DNA of 22,337 nucleotides from CAZOSF01 sp964582415 (GTDB taxonomy: Bacteria > Bacteroidota > Bacteroidia > Flavobacteriales > Flavobacteriaceae), in the NCBI GenBank assembly GCA_964582415.1, contig CAZOSF010000043.1, forward strand, positions 1 through 22,337. The letters are read 5' to 3'. Shown here one piece after another: positions 1 through 7,605 of this stretch (position 1 is the first letter of the stretch; every line of letters starts with the position of its first letter). Position numbers and translations under genes: made by a program. The notes under the pieces are model-generated. The model was not told the origin of the DNA. It did not search any database and saw nothing but the letters and a program-made list of their open reading frames with translations.

Positions 1-413
1 GAATTTCCATTGACCCAAAAGCAGAAGGTGGCGTCTTGTCGGTAAAGATTTCGGTGGCTTCGGAAGACGGCCTTCAGGATAAAAAATTAGTTGTTTATTT
101 GTTGGAAGATGGAATTCTAAAGGACCAGACCAATTACTTCAACGAAGATCCAAACAGTCCTTATTTTGGTATGGGGAACCCCATTCCGGATTTTGAATTG
201 AATCATGTGTTGAGAGCTTCCTTAAGCGATCCTTTCGGTGATGCTATTCCTACCACCGGTGCTTTGGAAGATTATGAAACTTCTTATGTATACAACCTGC
301 CAGGAAGTTTTGTGGTAGAAAATTTAAGCGTTGTGGTGATGGTCGTTGCATCGGACAATACGGCTGTAAATTCTCAACGAGCCCATGTGAATGAACCTTC
401 CTATTACGAATAG
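1..413 (+). CDS. Omp28-related outer membrane protein, C-terminal fragment
   Basis: This is the 3' end of a gene whose start lies left of the window; the frame is open from base 3 to the TAG stop. About 137 residues are visible. They read as alternating beta-strand sequence with stretches such as LVVYLLEDG and LSVVVMVVASDN and an end of the form VNSQRAHVNE. This matches what I remember of the C-terminal domain of Omp28-related proteins of Bacteroidota, which are often lipid-anchored and carry a thioredoxin-like domain upstream. The N-terminal half, signal sequence and any CxxC motif are outside the window, so the assignment rests on the tail only. The gene ends 19 bases before a perfect bidirectional terminator shared with pruA. 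It could instead be another surface-exposed lipoprotein with an Ig-like tail. Confidence 0.65.
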   Translation, partial: ISIDPKAEGGVLSVKISVASEDGLQDKKLVVYLLEDGILKDQTNYFNEDPNSPYFGMGNPIPDFELNHVLRASLSDPFGDAIPTTGALEDYETSYVYNLPGSFVVENLSVVVMVVASDNTAVNSQRAHVNEPSYYE

Positions 414-432
414 GTAAGCAAGAATATATAAA

Positions 433-466
433 ACAAAAAGCCCGGGACATTTCCCGGGCTTTTTGT
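433..466. terminator. Bidirectional rho-independent terminator
   Basis: A perfect 15-bp inverted repeat (433-447 and 452-466) with a 4-base loop. The stem has a GCCCGGG core flanked by an A-run on the left and a T-run on the right, so it reads as an intrinsic terminator on both strands. It lies between two convergent genes, the Omp28-like gene (stop at 413) and pruA (stop at 472), and would serve both. Confidence 0.93.
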
Positions 467-471
467 TTGTA

Positions 472-2097
472 TTATCCTAGGAAAGGATAGCGATAATCGG
501 TTGGTGGAACAAAAGTTTCCTTAACCGTTCTTGGGGATACCCAACGGTATAGATTCAATTTGCTTCCCGCCTTATCGTTCGTTCCACTGGCACGGGCACC
601 ACCAAAGGGTTGTTGCCCAACAACAGCACCCGTTGGTTTGTCGTTGATGTAGAAGTTACCCGCCGCATTTTCCAAAATTTTCACGGCTTGGTCCAACGCA
701 TAACGATCATGGCTGAATACTGCACCTGTCAATGCATATTCGCTTGTGCCATCAACCAAATGAAGTGTTTCTTCCCACTGGTCGTCTTCATAGAGGTATA
801 CTGTCAATACCGGCCCAAAAAGTTCTGTACACATGGTTGTGTATTTTGGATCTTCAGTAAGAAGTACCGTTGGCTCGATGAAATAGCCTTTCGATTTGTC
901 ATAATTTCCTCCCGCCACAACTTTTACCTCTGGATCCATTTTTGCCTGGTCGATATAATTCGCCAATTTGTTGAAGGCGCCTTCATGAATTACGGCTGTG
1001 AAGAAATTGCCCATATCTTCCGGCGACCCCATCGTAACAGTGCCTAAATCTTCCTTTAGCTGCTTTTCAATAGCTGGCCACATACTCTTGGGGAGATAAC
1101 ATCTACTGGCAGCACTACATTTTTGACCCTGGAATTCAAAGGCACCACGAATCATGGCGGTGACTACTTGCTTCACATTGGAAGAAGGATGCGCAACGAT
1201 GAAATCTTTACCTCCAGTTTCCCCAACGATTCTTGGGTAGGTTTTATAGTTGTGAATATTGGTTCCAATTTTTTTCCATAAATCTTGAAAAACATGGGTT
1301 GAACCTGTAAAATGCAATCCGGAAAAATCAGGACTGTCCAAGATGGTATCGGTAATCATTACGGGATCCCCCATGACCATATTGATCACCCCAGGGGGTA
1401 CGCCTGCTTCCCTAAAAACATCCATGACTACTTTTGCTGAATATACTTGGCTGTCACTTGGCTTCCAAACAACAACATTTCCCATGAGTGCAGCACTTGA
1501 AGGTAAGTTTCCGGCAATTGCAGTAAAATTAAACGGGGTGATTGCATAAATGAATCCCTCCAACGGACGATATTCTGTACGGTTCCATGCTACCGAGCTC
1601 GATTCAGGCTGCTCGGCATAAATTTCCAACATGAATTGAACATTGAAACGTAGAAAGTCGATAAGTTCACAAGCTGCATCGATTTCTGCCTGGTGTATGG
1701 TTTTGGATTGCGCCAACATAGTAGCAGCATTGATTTTTGCCCTGTAAGGACCAGCAATCAATTCGGCTGCTCTCAAGAATATGGCGGCACGCTGCTCCCA
1801 AGGGGTTGTAGCCCAAGCTTTACGTGCTTCCAAAGCTGTGGCGATTGCTTTTTCAACGTCCTTTTTGGAGGCTTTATGGTAAGTCCCCAACAGATGTTGG
1901 TGGTCGTGTGGTGGTGACATGGTTCCTGTGTCACCGGTCTTGATTTCTTCTCCATTGATGTACAAGGGAACTTCGACCTTGCTGTTGTACATTTTCTTGT
2001 ACATATCTAAAACTTCTTGTCGTTCCGGACTGCCGGGAGCATAACTTAAAACGGGCTCATTTACGGCCAATGGAACTTCGAAAAATCCTTTTCCCAT
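472..2097 (-). CDS. pruA: L-glutamate gamma-semialdehyde (1-pyrroline-5-carboxylate) dehydrogenase
   Basis: This cytosolic NAD+-dependent aldehyde dehydrogenase oxidises glutamate semialdehyde/P5C to glutamate, the second step of proline breakdown. The 541-residue protein is one ALDH domain with the expected landmarks: oxyanion Asn190 in TPFNFT, the cofactor segment FTGSTHVF near 263-270, general base Glu293 in VGETGGKD, nucleophile Cys327 in GQKCSA, and PFGGARASGTNDK near the C-terminus. Length and the N-terminal extension fit the stand-alone (eukaryote-like, group 1) P5CDH type, not the bifunctional PutA fusion. No proline dehydrogenase gene is adjacent. The ATG at 2097 is preceded by an exact TAnnTTTG element about 30 bases upstream. 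Transcription ends at the shared terminator at 433-466. Confidence 0.96.
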   Translation of the reverse strand: MGKGFFEVPLAVNEPVLSYAPGSPERQEVLDMYKKMYNSKVEVPLYINGEEIKTGDTGTMSPPHDHQHLLGTYHKASKKDVEKAIATALEARKAWATTPWEQRAAIFLRAAELIAGPYRAKINAATMLAQSKTIHQAEIDAACELIDFLRFNVQFMLEIYAEQPESSSVAWNRTEYRPLEGFIYAITPFNFTAIAGNLPSSAALMGNVVVWKPSDSQVYSAKVVMDVFREAGVPPGVINMVMGDPVMITDTILDSPDFSGLHFTGSTHVFQDLWKKIGTNIHNYKTYPRIVGETGGKDFIVAHPSSNVKQVVTAMIRGAFEFQGQKCSAASRCYLPKSMWPAIEKQLKEDLGTVTMGSPEDMGNFFTAVIHEGAFNKLANYIDQAKMDPEVKVVAGGNYDKSKGYFIEPTVLLTEDPKYTTMCTELFGPVLTVYLYEDDQWEETLHLVDGTSEYALTGAVFSHDRYALDQAVKILENAAGNFYINDKPTGAVVGQQPFGGARASGTNDKAGSKLNLYRWVSPRTVKETFVPPTDYRYPFLG

Positions 2098-2127
2098 CTC
2101 TATTTTTTTAGGTTTTTATTTGCCAAA

Positions 2128-2135
2128 CAAAGGTA
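2128..2135 (-). promoter_or_regulatory. Putative -7 element of the pruA promoter
   Basis: Read on the minus strand this is TACCTTTG, an exact match to the Bacteroidota sigma-ABfr -7 consensus TAnnTTTG. It ends 30 bases before the pruA ATG, predicting a 5' UTR of roughly 25 bases. I see no convincing -33 TTG partner. Confidence 0.6.
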
Positions 2136-2231
2136 GGAAAATTTGAAGGCTTTTTCTATAACATTGGTAACAGTTTCAAGGTATGGACTCCCGTTGAAAT
2201 TGAAATCGAAATTGTTTTGAATTTCTTTTCG

Positions 2232-2239
2232 TAAGTTTC
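2232..2239 (+). promoter_or_regulatory. Possible -7 element for the 2254 gene
   Basis: TAAGTTTC matches TAnnTTTG at 7 of 8 positions. A TTG at 2212-2214 lies 17 bases upstream, a workable spacing for a -33 element. Three tandem hexamers (GAAATT, GAAATC, GAAATT) at 2196-2213 lie just before it and could be chance or an operator. The ATG would follow only about 8 bases after the predicted transcript start. Confidence 0.3.
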
Positions 2240-2253
2240 CGTCTACGTTGTCG

Positions 2254-3264
2254 ATGAACAAGGAAAAAGGACATATCATAATACTAGCTTTTCCGGACAC
2301 TTTTGTGAAAATGAGTGACGAATGGATTTGTAAGCTATTGCCATGGCTGGGCCTTGGAGGAAAGGGATATATCAAAGCAGGGCATGCGGCATTGGTTTTG
2401 GTACATGGAACAACGGGAGATCTACATTATTTTGATTTCGGCAGGTATGTTACCCCAAAAGGTAGGGGTAGGGTGCGAAGTGCCCAGACGGATGCAGAAT
2501 TGAAAATCCCAATAAAAGCTGAATTTGATACGAGGCATCGTATAAAAAATCTTTCTGAAGTGTTACTTTGGCTGGAGGCACACCCCGATCGGACCCACGG
2601 AGAAGGAAGAATGATTGCCTCCGTTTGTGGTTCTATCAATTATCAAAAAGCTTTTGAATTTGCCACCTCCCTTCAGCGGGCTGGAACGTTACCTTATGGT
2701 GCTTTTCAAAAGGGGAGCAATTGTGCGCGATTTGTTACCGATACCTTACTCGCTAGTCAGCCAACCAAAAAAGTGCAATTCCATTTAAAGCGAATGAAAC
2801 GATTCACGCCAAGTGCTATTGGCAATGTTGTCTTTGGTGCTTCGAAAAGGGAACTGCTTAAAGTGGAAAATGGAGTCATTTCAAACTATCAGGGGTCTGC
2901 ACTAAAAGAGAACCTCGTGAATTACTTTCATCAAAGGAAAACAACAACCTTAATTAGCTCTCCAATAGAAGCCCAACAGGAATGTTACATCTTGGAAGGC
3001 ACGGGCAGCAATGCTTATTTTCAAATTGAACGGTCGGGGATTGCTCAGAATCTATATGAGATTACCCATCGAAATGATGCCTTTGAGGTGACCTATCAAG
3101 GGCTTTATTTTTCAGAAGAGTTGGATTGGAATAGTCCGTTTCAATTTACGTACGACTCGCATTGTGCCTTTTGCCATATTCTTCAGGGAGATCGTAAAAT
3201 TTGCTTAGGATTGGTGTTGCCATTTACCCCATCTAGTTCATGGCGTAGGGAGCGTTCAGCTTGA
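2254..3264 (+). CDS. Hypothetical protein, possible permuted papain-like fold (DUF6695-like)
   Basis: A 336-residue protein that I do not assign to a characterised function; I recall similar flavobacterial proteins as DUF6695. I chose the ATG at 2254, although the frame also allows a TTG two codons earlier. There is no signal peptide or membrane segment, so it is probably cytosolic. Two features stand out: GHAALVLV with His44, followed by a YFDFGRY strand near 59-65, and GSNCARFV with Cys157. A His before the Cys, with H-A-A-L and N-C-A contexts, resembles circularly permuted NlpC/P60-like and DUF4105-type (Lnb) cysteine enzymes. This is inference from motif order only. The C-terminal third (about 205-336) looks beta-rich. 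The gene overlaps the 3' end of apaG by 32 bases on the opposite strand. Confidence 0.75.
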   Translation: MNKEKGHIIILAFPDTFVKMSDEWICKLLPWLGLGGKGYIKAGHAALVLVHGTTGDLHYFDFGRYVTPKGRGRVRSAQTDAELKIPIKAEFDTRHRIKNLSEVLLWLEAHPDRTHGEGRMIASVCGSINYQKAFEFATSLQRAGTLPYGAFQKGSNCARFVTDTLLASQPTKKVQFHLKRMKRFTPSAIGNVVFGASKRELLKVENGVISNYQGSALKENLVNYFHQRKTTTLISSPIEAQQECYILEGTGSNAYFQIERSGIAQNLYEITHRNDAFEVTYQGLYFSEELDWNSPFQFTYDSHCAFCHILQGDRKICLGLVLPFTPSSSWRRERSA

Positions 3265-3613
3265 ATATTGGGATGGTCACCTTAAAATAGTTGTCATTGT
3301 TGCGCATTACATAATGACCGCTCATGTATCCAATCGGGCCCACTAACATACAACCACTGCTATAGCTGTGCACCTGGCCTGGGGAAATGACAGGCTGGAG
3401 CCCAATGACGCCGTCACCTTTCACGGTTTCCGTTTCGTTTAATACATCTTTGATCTCCCAAAAACGGGACATTAATTGTACGGTTTGTGTTCCTAAATTT
3501 TCAATAGTGATGTGGTAGGAAAAGGCATGTTCCCTTCTATTAAATCGGTCAAAGACCCCCTCGAAAGTGGTTTGCACCGAAACTTTAATATTGTGAGTGA
3601 CTTGTTGCACCAT
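3233..3613 (-). CDS. apaG: ApaG (DUF525) family protein
   Basis: The 126-residue length and sequence fit ApaG, a single fibronectin-III-like beta-sandwich domain. Recognisable segments are the N-terminal VSVQTTFEG region, the central HITIENLG strand, WEIKD near 67-71, the basic-acidic turn VKGDGVIGLQPVI, and the family signature SSGCMLVGPIGYMSGHY near 85-101. ApaG was linked genetically to Co2+/Mg2+ resistance and Ap4A metabolism in enterobacteria, but its biochemical role is unsettled. It starts 2 bases after the stop of the DUF3667 gene, so the two are almost certainly co-transcribed and perhaps translationally coupled. Its last 32 bases are antisense to the end of the 2254 gene. Confidence 0.93.
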   Translation of the reverse strand: MVQQVTHNIKVSVQTTFEGVFDRFNRREHAFSYHITIENLGTQTVQLMSRFWEIKDVLNETETVKGDGVIGLQPVISPGQVHSYSSGCMLVGPIGYMSGHYVMRNNDNYFKVTIPIFKLNAPYAMN

Positions 3614-3615
3614 AT

Positions 3616-4752
3616 CTAGTAAGTTGCTGCTGTAATGGCAAAGAAAACAATGGCTACGAAAAGGGCTCCAATTACAAAAACGTTATTTAAAAAGATAAAT
3701 TTTAGTATGGTAATAAATCTATTTTGTCGGTAAAAATTACGGAGTGCCTTATAAAAATAAAATGGGCCCACCAGCGTCAAAAAGATTCCCATGAAAGCTT
3801 CTGTGTTCAATAACAAATCCGGAAGGAAACAAATCAGCATTCCAAGAAATACAAAACCGAAAATATGGAAAATAAAGATGAGGTGTTCCATATAATTATA
3901 TTTCTTTTTGGAATAAATGAGCCAAAAAAACAAGGCGAATATCGGGGCGAAGAAAAACAGGAAAAAAGGTATTTTACTCACCAGGTAAGAAAAAAATGCT
4001 CCAGGATTATCCTTAATTCGATCCCAAGTCCGGTTTTTACTATACAGCCAGCGATTGAATCCTGTGTTATCATGCTTCAAGCTGTCCAAGGCTTGATTGG
4101 GGTTTTTGATCTTGGTCGTATTATAAAAGTCACGGTACAAATTCATCCTTTTGGTAATCTGTTCCCCTCGTGACATAGTATCCAATTGCACCTCGGAAAA
4201 ATAGGAATACCCCATTTCATTTTTCTTTTCCTTAAAGTTCAGGGGGACGGTATCTTTGCCAACAATCAACTGATTGTCCTTTAAACTCAGCTCTTCCCCT
4301 TTCGGCATTTTCTTATTTGCAAAATTCACCAAGCTGTCTTGATCAATGACGATATTGTCAGGTTGTTCTTTCCAGTTGACAAAATTATTCACACCCGTTA
4401 TGGAAGAAACCAAACCTTGCAGAAGAAAATAGATGATGGAAGCACTCAGGAAAAAACGAAATGGGTTGGCGTAACGCAGCCGTTTGCCTTCCACATAGTT
4501 TTTGGTAATGGTACCCGGTTTGAAAAGCAAATCCTTAACGGTGTACCGAAGACGTGAATCGTAATTAACGATGCTGGATAGGAATTCACCGAAAAAGTCG
4601 GAGAGGGCCAGCTTCTTTTTTGAATTCAATTGGCCGCAATACGAACAATAGACATCGCTCAAATCGAGTGGGTGCCCACAGTTCAAACATTTTACCCCTC
4701 GGTATTTCGCCGCTTTTCTGCCTGACGATATTTCGGGTAAGTTTTCACTCAT
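3616..4752 (-). CDS. DUF3667-type membrane protein with N-terminal zinc ribbon
   Basis: A 378-residue inner-membrane protein of unknown function. An N-terminal zinc ribbon is formed by Cys22, Cys25, Cys36 and Cys39 (CLNC and CSYC). It is followed by the conserved stretch DSRLRYTVKDLLFKPG, then YVEGKRLRYANPFRFF leading into a first membrane segment at about 98-118. A hydrophilic region (about 120-255) precedes four more hydrophobic segments clustered between about 262 and 375. This order (ribbon, LxxTxxxLLxxPG-like stretch, YxxGxRxxYxxPxxxF, TM cluster) is the pattern I associate with DUF3667 of Bacteroidota. The ATG at 4752 follows 46 bases after the plug gene stop and 2 bases separate its stop from apaG. 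No substrate or partner can be inferred. Confidence 0.85.
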   Translation of the reverse strand: MSENLPEISSGRKAAKYRGVKCLNCGHPLDLSDVYCSYCGQLNSKKKLALSDFFGEFLSSIVNYDSRLRYTVKDLLFKPGTITKNYVEGKRLRYANPFRFFLSASIIYFLLQGLVSSITGVNNFVNWKEQPDNIVIDQDSLVNFANKKMPKGEELSLKDNQLIVGKDTVPLNFKEKKNEMGYSYFSEVQLDTMSRGEQITKRMNLYRDFYNTTKIKNPNQALDSLKHDNTGFNRWLYSKNRTWDRIKDNPGAFFSYLVSKIPFFLFFFAPIFALFFWLIYSKKKYNYMEHLIFIFHIFGFVFLGMLICFLPDLLLNTEAFMGIFLTLVGPFYFYKALRNFYRQNRFITILKFIFLNNVFVIGALFVAIVFFAITAATY

Positions 4753-4798
4753 CGTCTAAAATTAAAAAATATAGACTAGGAAACTGTGTAATGTGCCT

Positions 4799-6058
4799 TT
4801 AATTATTGGTGATGATGCTGGAATTGGCTCGGCCTCTTCCGATGATTCGGTCATAACGTTCCCCTGGTCCACGGTAATAAACAAGTACGGTATAATCATT
4901 TTCGGTTTGCCAGAAGTTTCCACTGATTGCCCCTTCGTCTATACTGCCATCGCGGTCTACTAACACATATTTGTAGTTGTAGAAGCCTTGTTTGAACAAT
5001 CGACTGTTGCGATAGGTATCTGTCCTTTCATCATACCGCATATAGGTACTTTCGTCTATCGTCCAATTGTTGAAATTCCCGTAAATATGAATTTCCTTAT
5101 CTCCAATATCCTCGAAATATTGTAGGGCAAAATGCATTCGAATATACTCCGCCTCGATGGCACTATTTTGTGCGTTGAACGCGCGTATCACAAAATTTCC
5201 ATTGATGTCTGGGAAATAGGTATAGGGTCTGTCGGCACGAGATAATTGAGTAAAGAGATAATGGTCGAAAAGATCGTTGAGCTCTACGTTTCGTATACCC
5301 ACATTCGCTACACGTGCTTCCTTATTGTCAAAATTTAAAAATTCATTTCCCGCCCAAAAGGAGGATTCCTCATCGTAGCGGTAAATCAATTGGGAGCCCA
5401 TAGTATACTGGGGCTTCAAATCGGTAATGGCAGTTTTGATATTGCTGTTCTGAAGCACCAATGTTTTTACATTTTGCTTGGGATTGATCAACAATTGATC
5501 AGGGGAATCGATAAAAAAATTGACGCTTTGTTTGGTTTCAATGTGACGAAGGTCCCTTGATCGGCGAATTTCCACACCAACGGAAACCTGTTCTTCAACC
5601 ACCATAAATTTTCTTGTAAAGACCAGATCCCCGTCATAGTTATAAATAGAAATAAGGTAGTTTCCACTTTTCCGGAGGCCTCGGGTTTCGCGGTTGGGAA
5701 TGCTTAGAGTGTAGTGGGAATAAAGTTGAAGGGTATTTAAAGAATTCAGATAGTTTTCTATTCGAACATCATCGAAACCATCTAGAAACTCTCCCTTTGA
5801 TAGGTCGCTCTCCGACCAATCGAAATTATGATGGGTAATCCTGTAGTAGTAATCTTCTTCTGTGCCATTGATGTCATCGAAGGAGAGCATGAGCCGTTCC
5901 CCCAAGCGGATGACTGGAAGTTCACTTTGTTCCGTATTTCCTTGAAATTGAACCGTTCGGATGTGAAAGGGTTCTATTTTTTCAATGATTTGAGCACTTA
6001 CCTTGGGTAGTAAAAATTGAAGGATTACGAGAAAAAAGATAGGTTTAAAGCCCGTCAT
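4799..6058 (-). CDS. Type IX secretion system plug protein (DUF5103)
   Basis: A 419-residue protein from the ATG at 6058; a TTG ten codons earlier would add residues before the signal peptide and is less likely. The N-terminus MTGFKPIFFLVILQF...VSAQ is a Sec signal peptide with probable cleavage after VSA at about residue 22. The mature part is beta-rich: an N-terminal region with FHIRTVQFQG, then LMLSFDDI and YYYRITHHNFDW, a middle segment with GNEFLNFDN, and a C-terminal Ig-like domain (about 310-400) with EIHIYGNFNNW and YNYKYVLVD. This is the DUF5103 pattern. Members include the periplasmic plug seen on the closed side of the SprA translocon structure. The gene leads the leftward cluster with DUF3667 and apaG and is divergent from nqrA. 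Confidence 0.88.
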   Translation of the reverse strand: MTGFKPIFFLVILQFLLPKVSAQIIEKIEPFHIRTVQFQGNTEQSELPVIRLGERLMLSFDDINGTEEDYYYRITHHNFDWSESDLSKGEFLDGFDDVRIENYLNSLNTLQLYSHYTLSIPNRETRGLRKSGNYLISIYNYDGDLVFTRKFMVVEEQVSVGVEIRRSRDLRHIETKQSVNFFIDSPDQLLINPKQNVKTLVLQNSNIKTAITDLKPQYTMGSQLIYRYDEESSFWAGNEFLNFDNKEARVANVGIRNVELNDLFDHYLFTQLSRADRPYTYFPDINGNFVIRAFNAQNSAIEAEYIRMHFALQYFEDIGDKEIHIYGNFNNWTIDESTYMRYDERTDTYRNSRLFKQGFYNYKYVLVDRDGSIDEGAISGNFWQTENDYTVLVYYRGPGERYDRIIGRGRANSSIITNN

Positions 6059-6103
6059 AAGAATGGTTTTGTTGTTAAAGATAATCAAATTTTGTGCCCG
6101 TTA

Positions 6104-6123
6104 CGATTCCGAAATCGGTATCG
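6104..6123. promoter_or_regulatory. 20-bp dyad in the plug/nqrA divergent region
   Basis: An imperfect palindrome with half-sites CGATTCCGA and TCGGTATCG around a central AA. Eight of ten base pairs are symmetric (mismatches at the fifth and the central pair). It lies 46 bases upstream of the plug protein ATG and about 54 bases before the nqrA -7 element. It is too far from either coding end to be a terminator and has no T-run. It is a candidate binding site for a dimeric regulator; no regulator gene is nearby. Confidence 0.4.
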
Positions 6124-6177
6124 ATAAAGCGAAGTGCAAAAATTCTTCAATTATTATGCAAAGCAGGTTTTAATTAT

Positions 6178-6185
6178 TAAATTTG
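6178..6185 (+). promoter_or_regulatory. Putative -7 element of the nqr operon promoter
   Basis: TAAATTTG is an exact match to the Bacteroidota -7 consensus TAnnTTTG, 63 bases upstream of the nqrA ATG. The predicted 5' UTR is near 57 bases, longer than at the other promoters in this window. AATTATTA occurs at 6149-6156 and again at 6172-6179, overlapping the element. No clear -33 TTG is seen. Confidence 0.55.
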
Positions 6186-6248
6186 CGCACCTTAAAACTG
6201 GATTTACTTCAGTAAGGCTTGAAACGAAAACTTTAACACAAGTATTCC

Positions 6249-7601
6249 ATGTCCAAAGACATTAAGATTAGAAAAGGTCTTAATATCAAACTGAAAGGCG
6301 AAGCGGAAAAAACGCTGTCAAAAGCTCCTCGCTCACGAACCTTCGCCATTAGACCGAAAGATTTTCATCTTATCACCCCCAAAATGGTTGTAAAAGAAGG
6401 CGCCAAAGTAAAAGCTGGCGACGTTCTCTTTTATTCCAAAACCAACGAAAAGATCAAGTTTGTTTCGCCTGTGAGCGGAACCTTGGCCAAAATTGAAAGG
6501 GGTGCTAAGAGAGTGATAACCGAATTGATAATTGAAGGAGATACCGAGGATTCCTATAAGGATTACGGTATTTTGAAACCTGAAGCAGCCGATGCCGACG
6601 TGATTCGAGAGCATTTGCTGGCAACAGGTTGTTGGCCTTTCATCAAGCAGCGCCCCTATGATGTTATTGCGAAACCGGACAGCCATCCGAAAGCGATTTT
6701 TATCTCAGGATACGATTCTGCACCCTTGGCAGCCGACCTAGATTTTACCTTACAAGGTAAGGAGGCAGAACTTCAGGCAGCTATCACCGCGCTTAGTAAG
6801 CTAACTTCAGGGAAAGTACATGTAAGTGTAGGGAAGAGCGCGAATTCACCCTTCATTGGTTTATCGCACTGCGAACTGCACCGCGTGAGTGGTCCACACC
6901 CTGTGGGAAATGTGGGCACGCAGATCGGTAAGATCGATCCTGTAAACAAAGGTGAAGTTGTCTGGACAGTGGCTGCACAAGATTTGGTTATTATTGGGGA
7001 GCTATTGCTTACGGGTAAATTCAATGCAGAACGCATCGTAGCGCTTGCAGGCTCCTGTGTAAAAACTCCGAAATATTACAAAACCCGTATTGGTTCTGAA
7101 GTAGCCACCTTTATCTATGATTCTGGTCTGACAGATGAGAATGTACGTGTTATCAGTGGCAACGTTTTATCGGGAACCCAGATTTCTCCGAAAGGGTATT
7201 TGGGTTATTATGACAATTTGGTATCGGTGATCCCCGAAGGCGATCACTACGAATTGTTTGGGTGGACCATGCCGGTTTTCAATAAAATATCTCCCTCTAG
7301 AGCATTGACTTTCTCTTGGATGAATCCAGGGAAAAAATACGATCTAGATACAAATACCAACGGAGAGCACAGAGCCTTTGTAGTTACTGGTAACTATGAA
7401 GAAGTTTTCCCATTGGATATCTATCCCATGCAGATCATGAAAGCCTGTATGGTTCAAGACCTCGATCAAATGGAAGCTTTGGGAATGTATGAAGTAGCTC
7501 CGGAAGACTTTGCACTCACTGAATTTGTTTGTGTTTCCAAACAACCGCACCAAAAAATAATCCGGGACGGATTGGACTTAATGTACAAAGAAATAGGATA
7601 A
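6249..7601 (+). CDS. nqrA: Na+-translocating NADH:quinone reductase subunit A
   Basis: Peripheral cytoplasmic subunit of the Na+-pumping NADH:quinone reductase, implicated in quinone interaction. The 450-residue length is usual for the family and there are no transmembrane segments. Recognisable parts are the start KIRKGLNIKLKG, the biotinyl-lipoyl-like region (VVKEGAKVKAGDVLFYSK, FVSPVSGTLAKIERG, about 48-85), RPYDVIAKPD near 136-145, GPHPVGNVGTQIGKIDPVNKG near 215-235, GSCVKTPKYYKTRIG near 268-282, and the C-terminal FPLDIYPMQIMKACMVQDLDQMEALGMYE region. It leads a six-gene operon in canonical A-F order and is followed by nqrB after only 4 bases. It is divergent from the T9SS plug gene. Confidence 0.97.
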   Translation: MSKDIKIRKGLNIKLKGEAEKTLSKAPRSRTFAIRPKDFHLITPKMVVKEGAKVKAGDVLFYSKTNEKIKFVSPVSGTLAKIERGAKRVITELIIEGDTEDSYKDYGILKPEAADADVIREHLLATGCWPFIKQRPYDVIAKPDSHPKAIFISGYDSAPLAADLDFTLQGKEAELQAAITALSKLTSGKVHVSVGKSANSPFIGLSHCELHRVSGPHPVGNVGTQIGKIDPVNKGEVVWTVAAQDLVIIGELLLTGKFNAERIVALAGSCVKTPKYYKTRIGSEVATFIYDSGLTDENVRVISGNVLSGTQISPKGYLGYYDNLVSVIPEGDHYELFGWTMPVFNKISPSRALTFSWMNPGKKYDLDTNTNGEHRAFVVTGNYEEVFPLDIYPMQIMKACMVQDLDQMEALGMYEVAPEDFALTEFVCVSKQPHQKIIRDGLDLMYKEIG

Positions 7602-7605
7602 CGCT

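Noticed and set aside
2100..2375. 91-residue minus-strand open frame between pruA and the 2254 gene
   Set aside because: It covers the pruA promoter element and the start of the 2254 gene, and its sequence is low-complexity; treated as non-coding.
4754..4776. GTCTA/TAGAC inverted repeat just upstream of the DUF3667 ATG
   Set aside because: Arms are only 5 bases with a 13-base AT-rich spacer and no T-run; too weak for an operator or terminator call.
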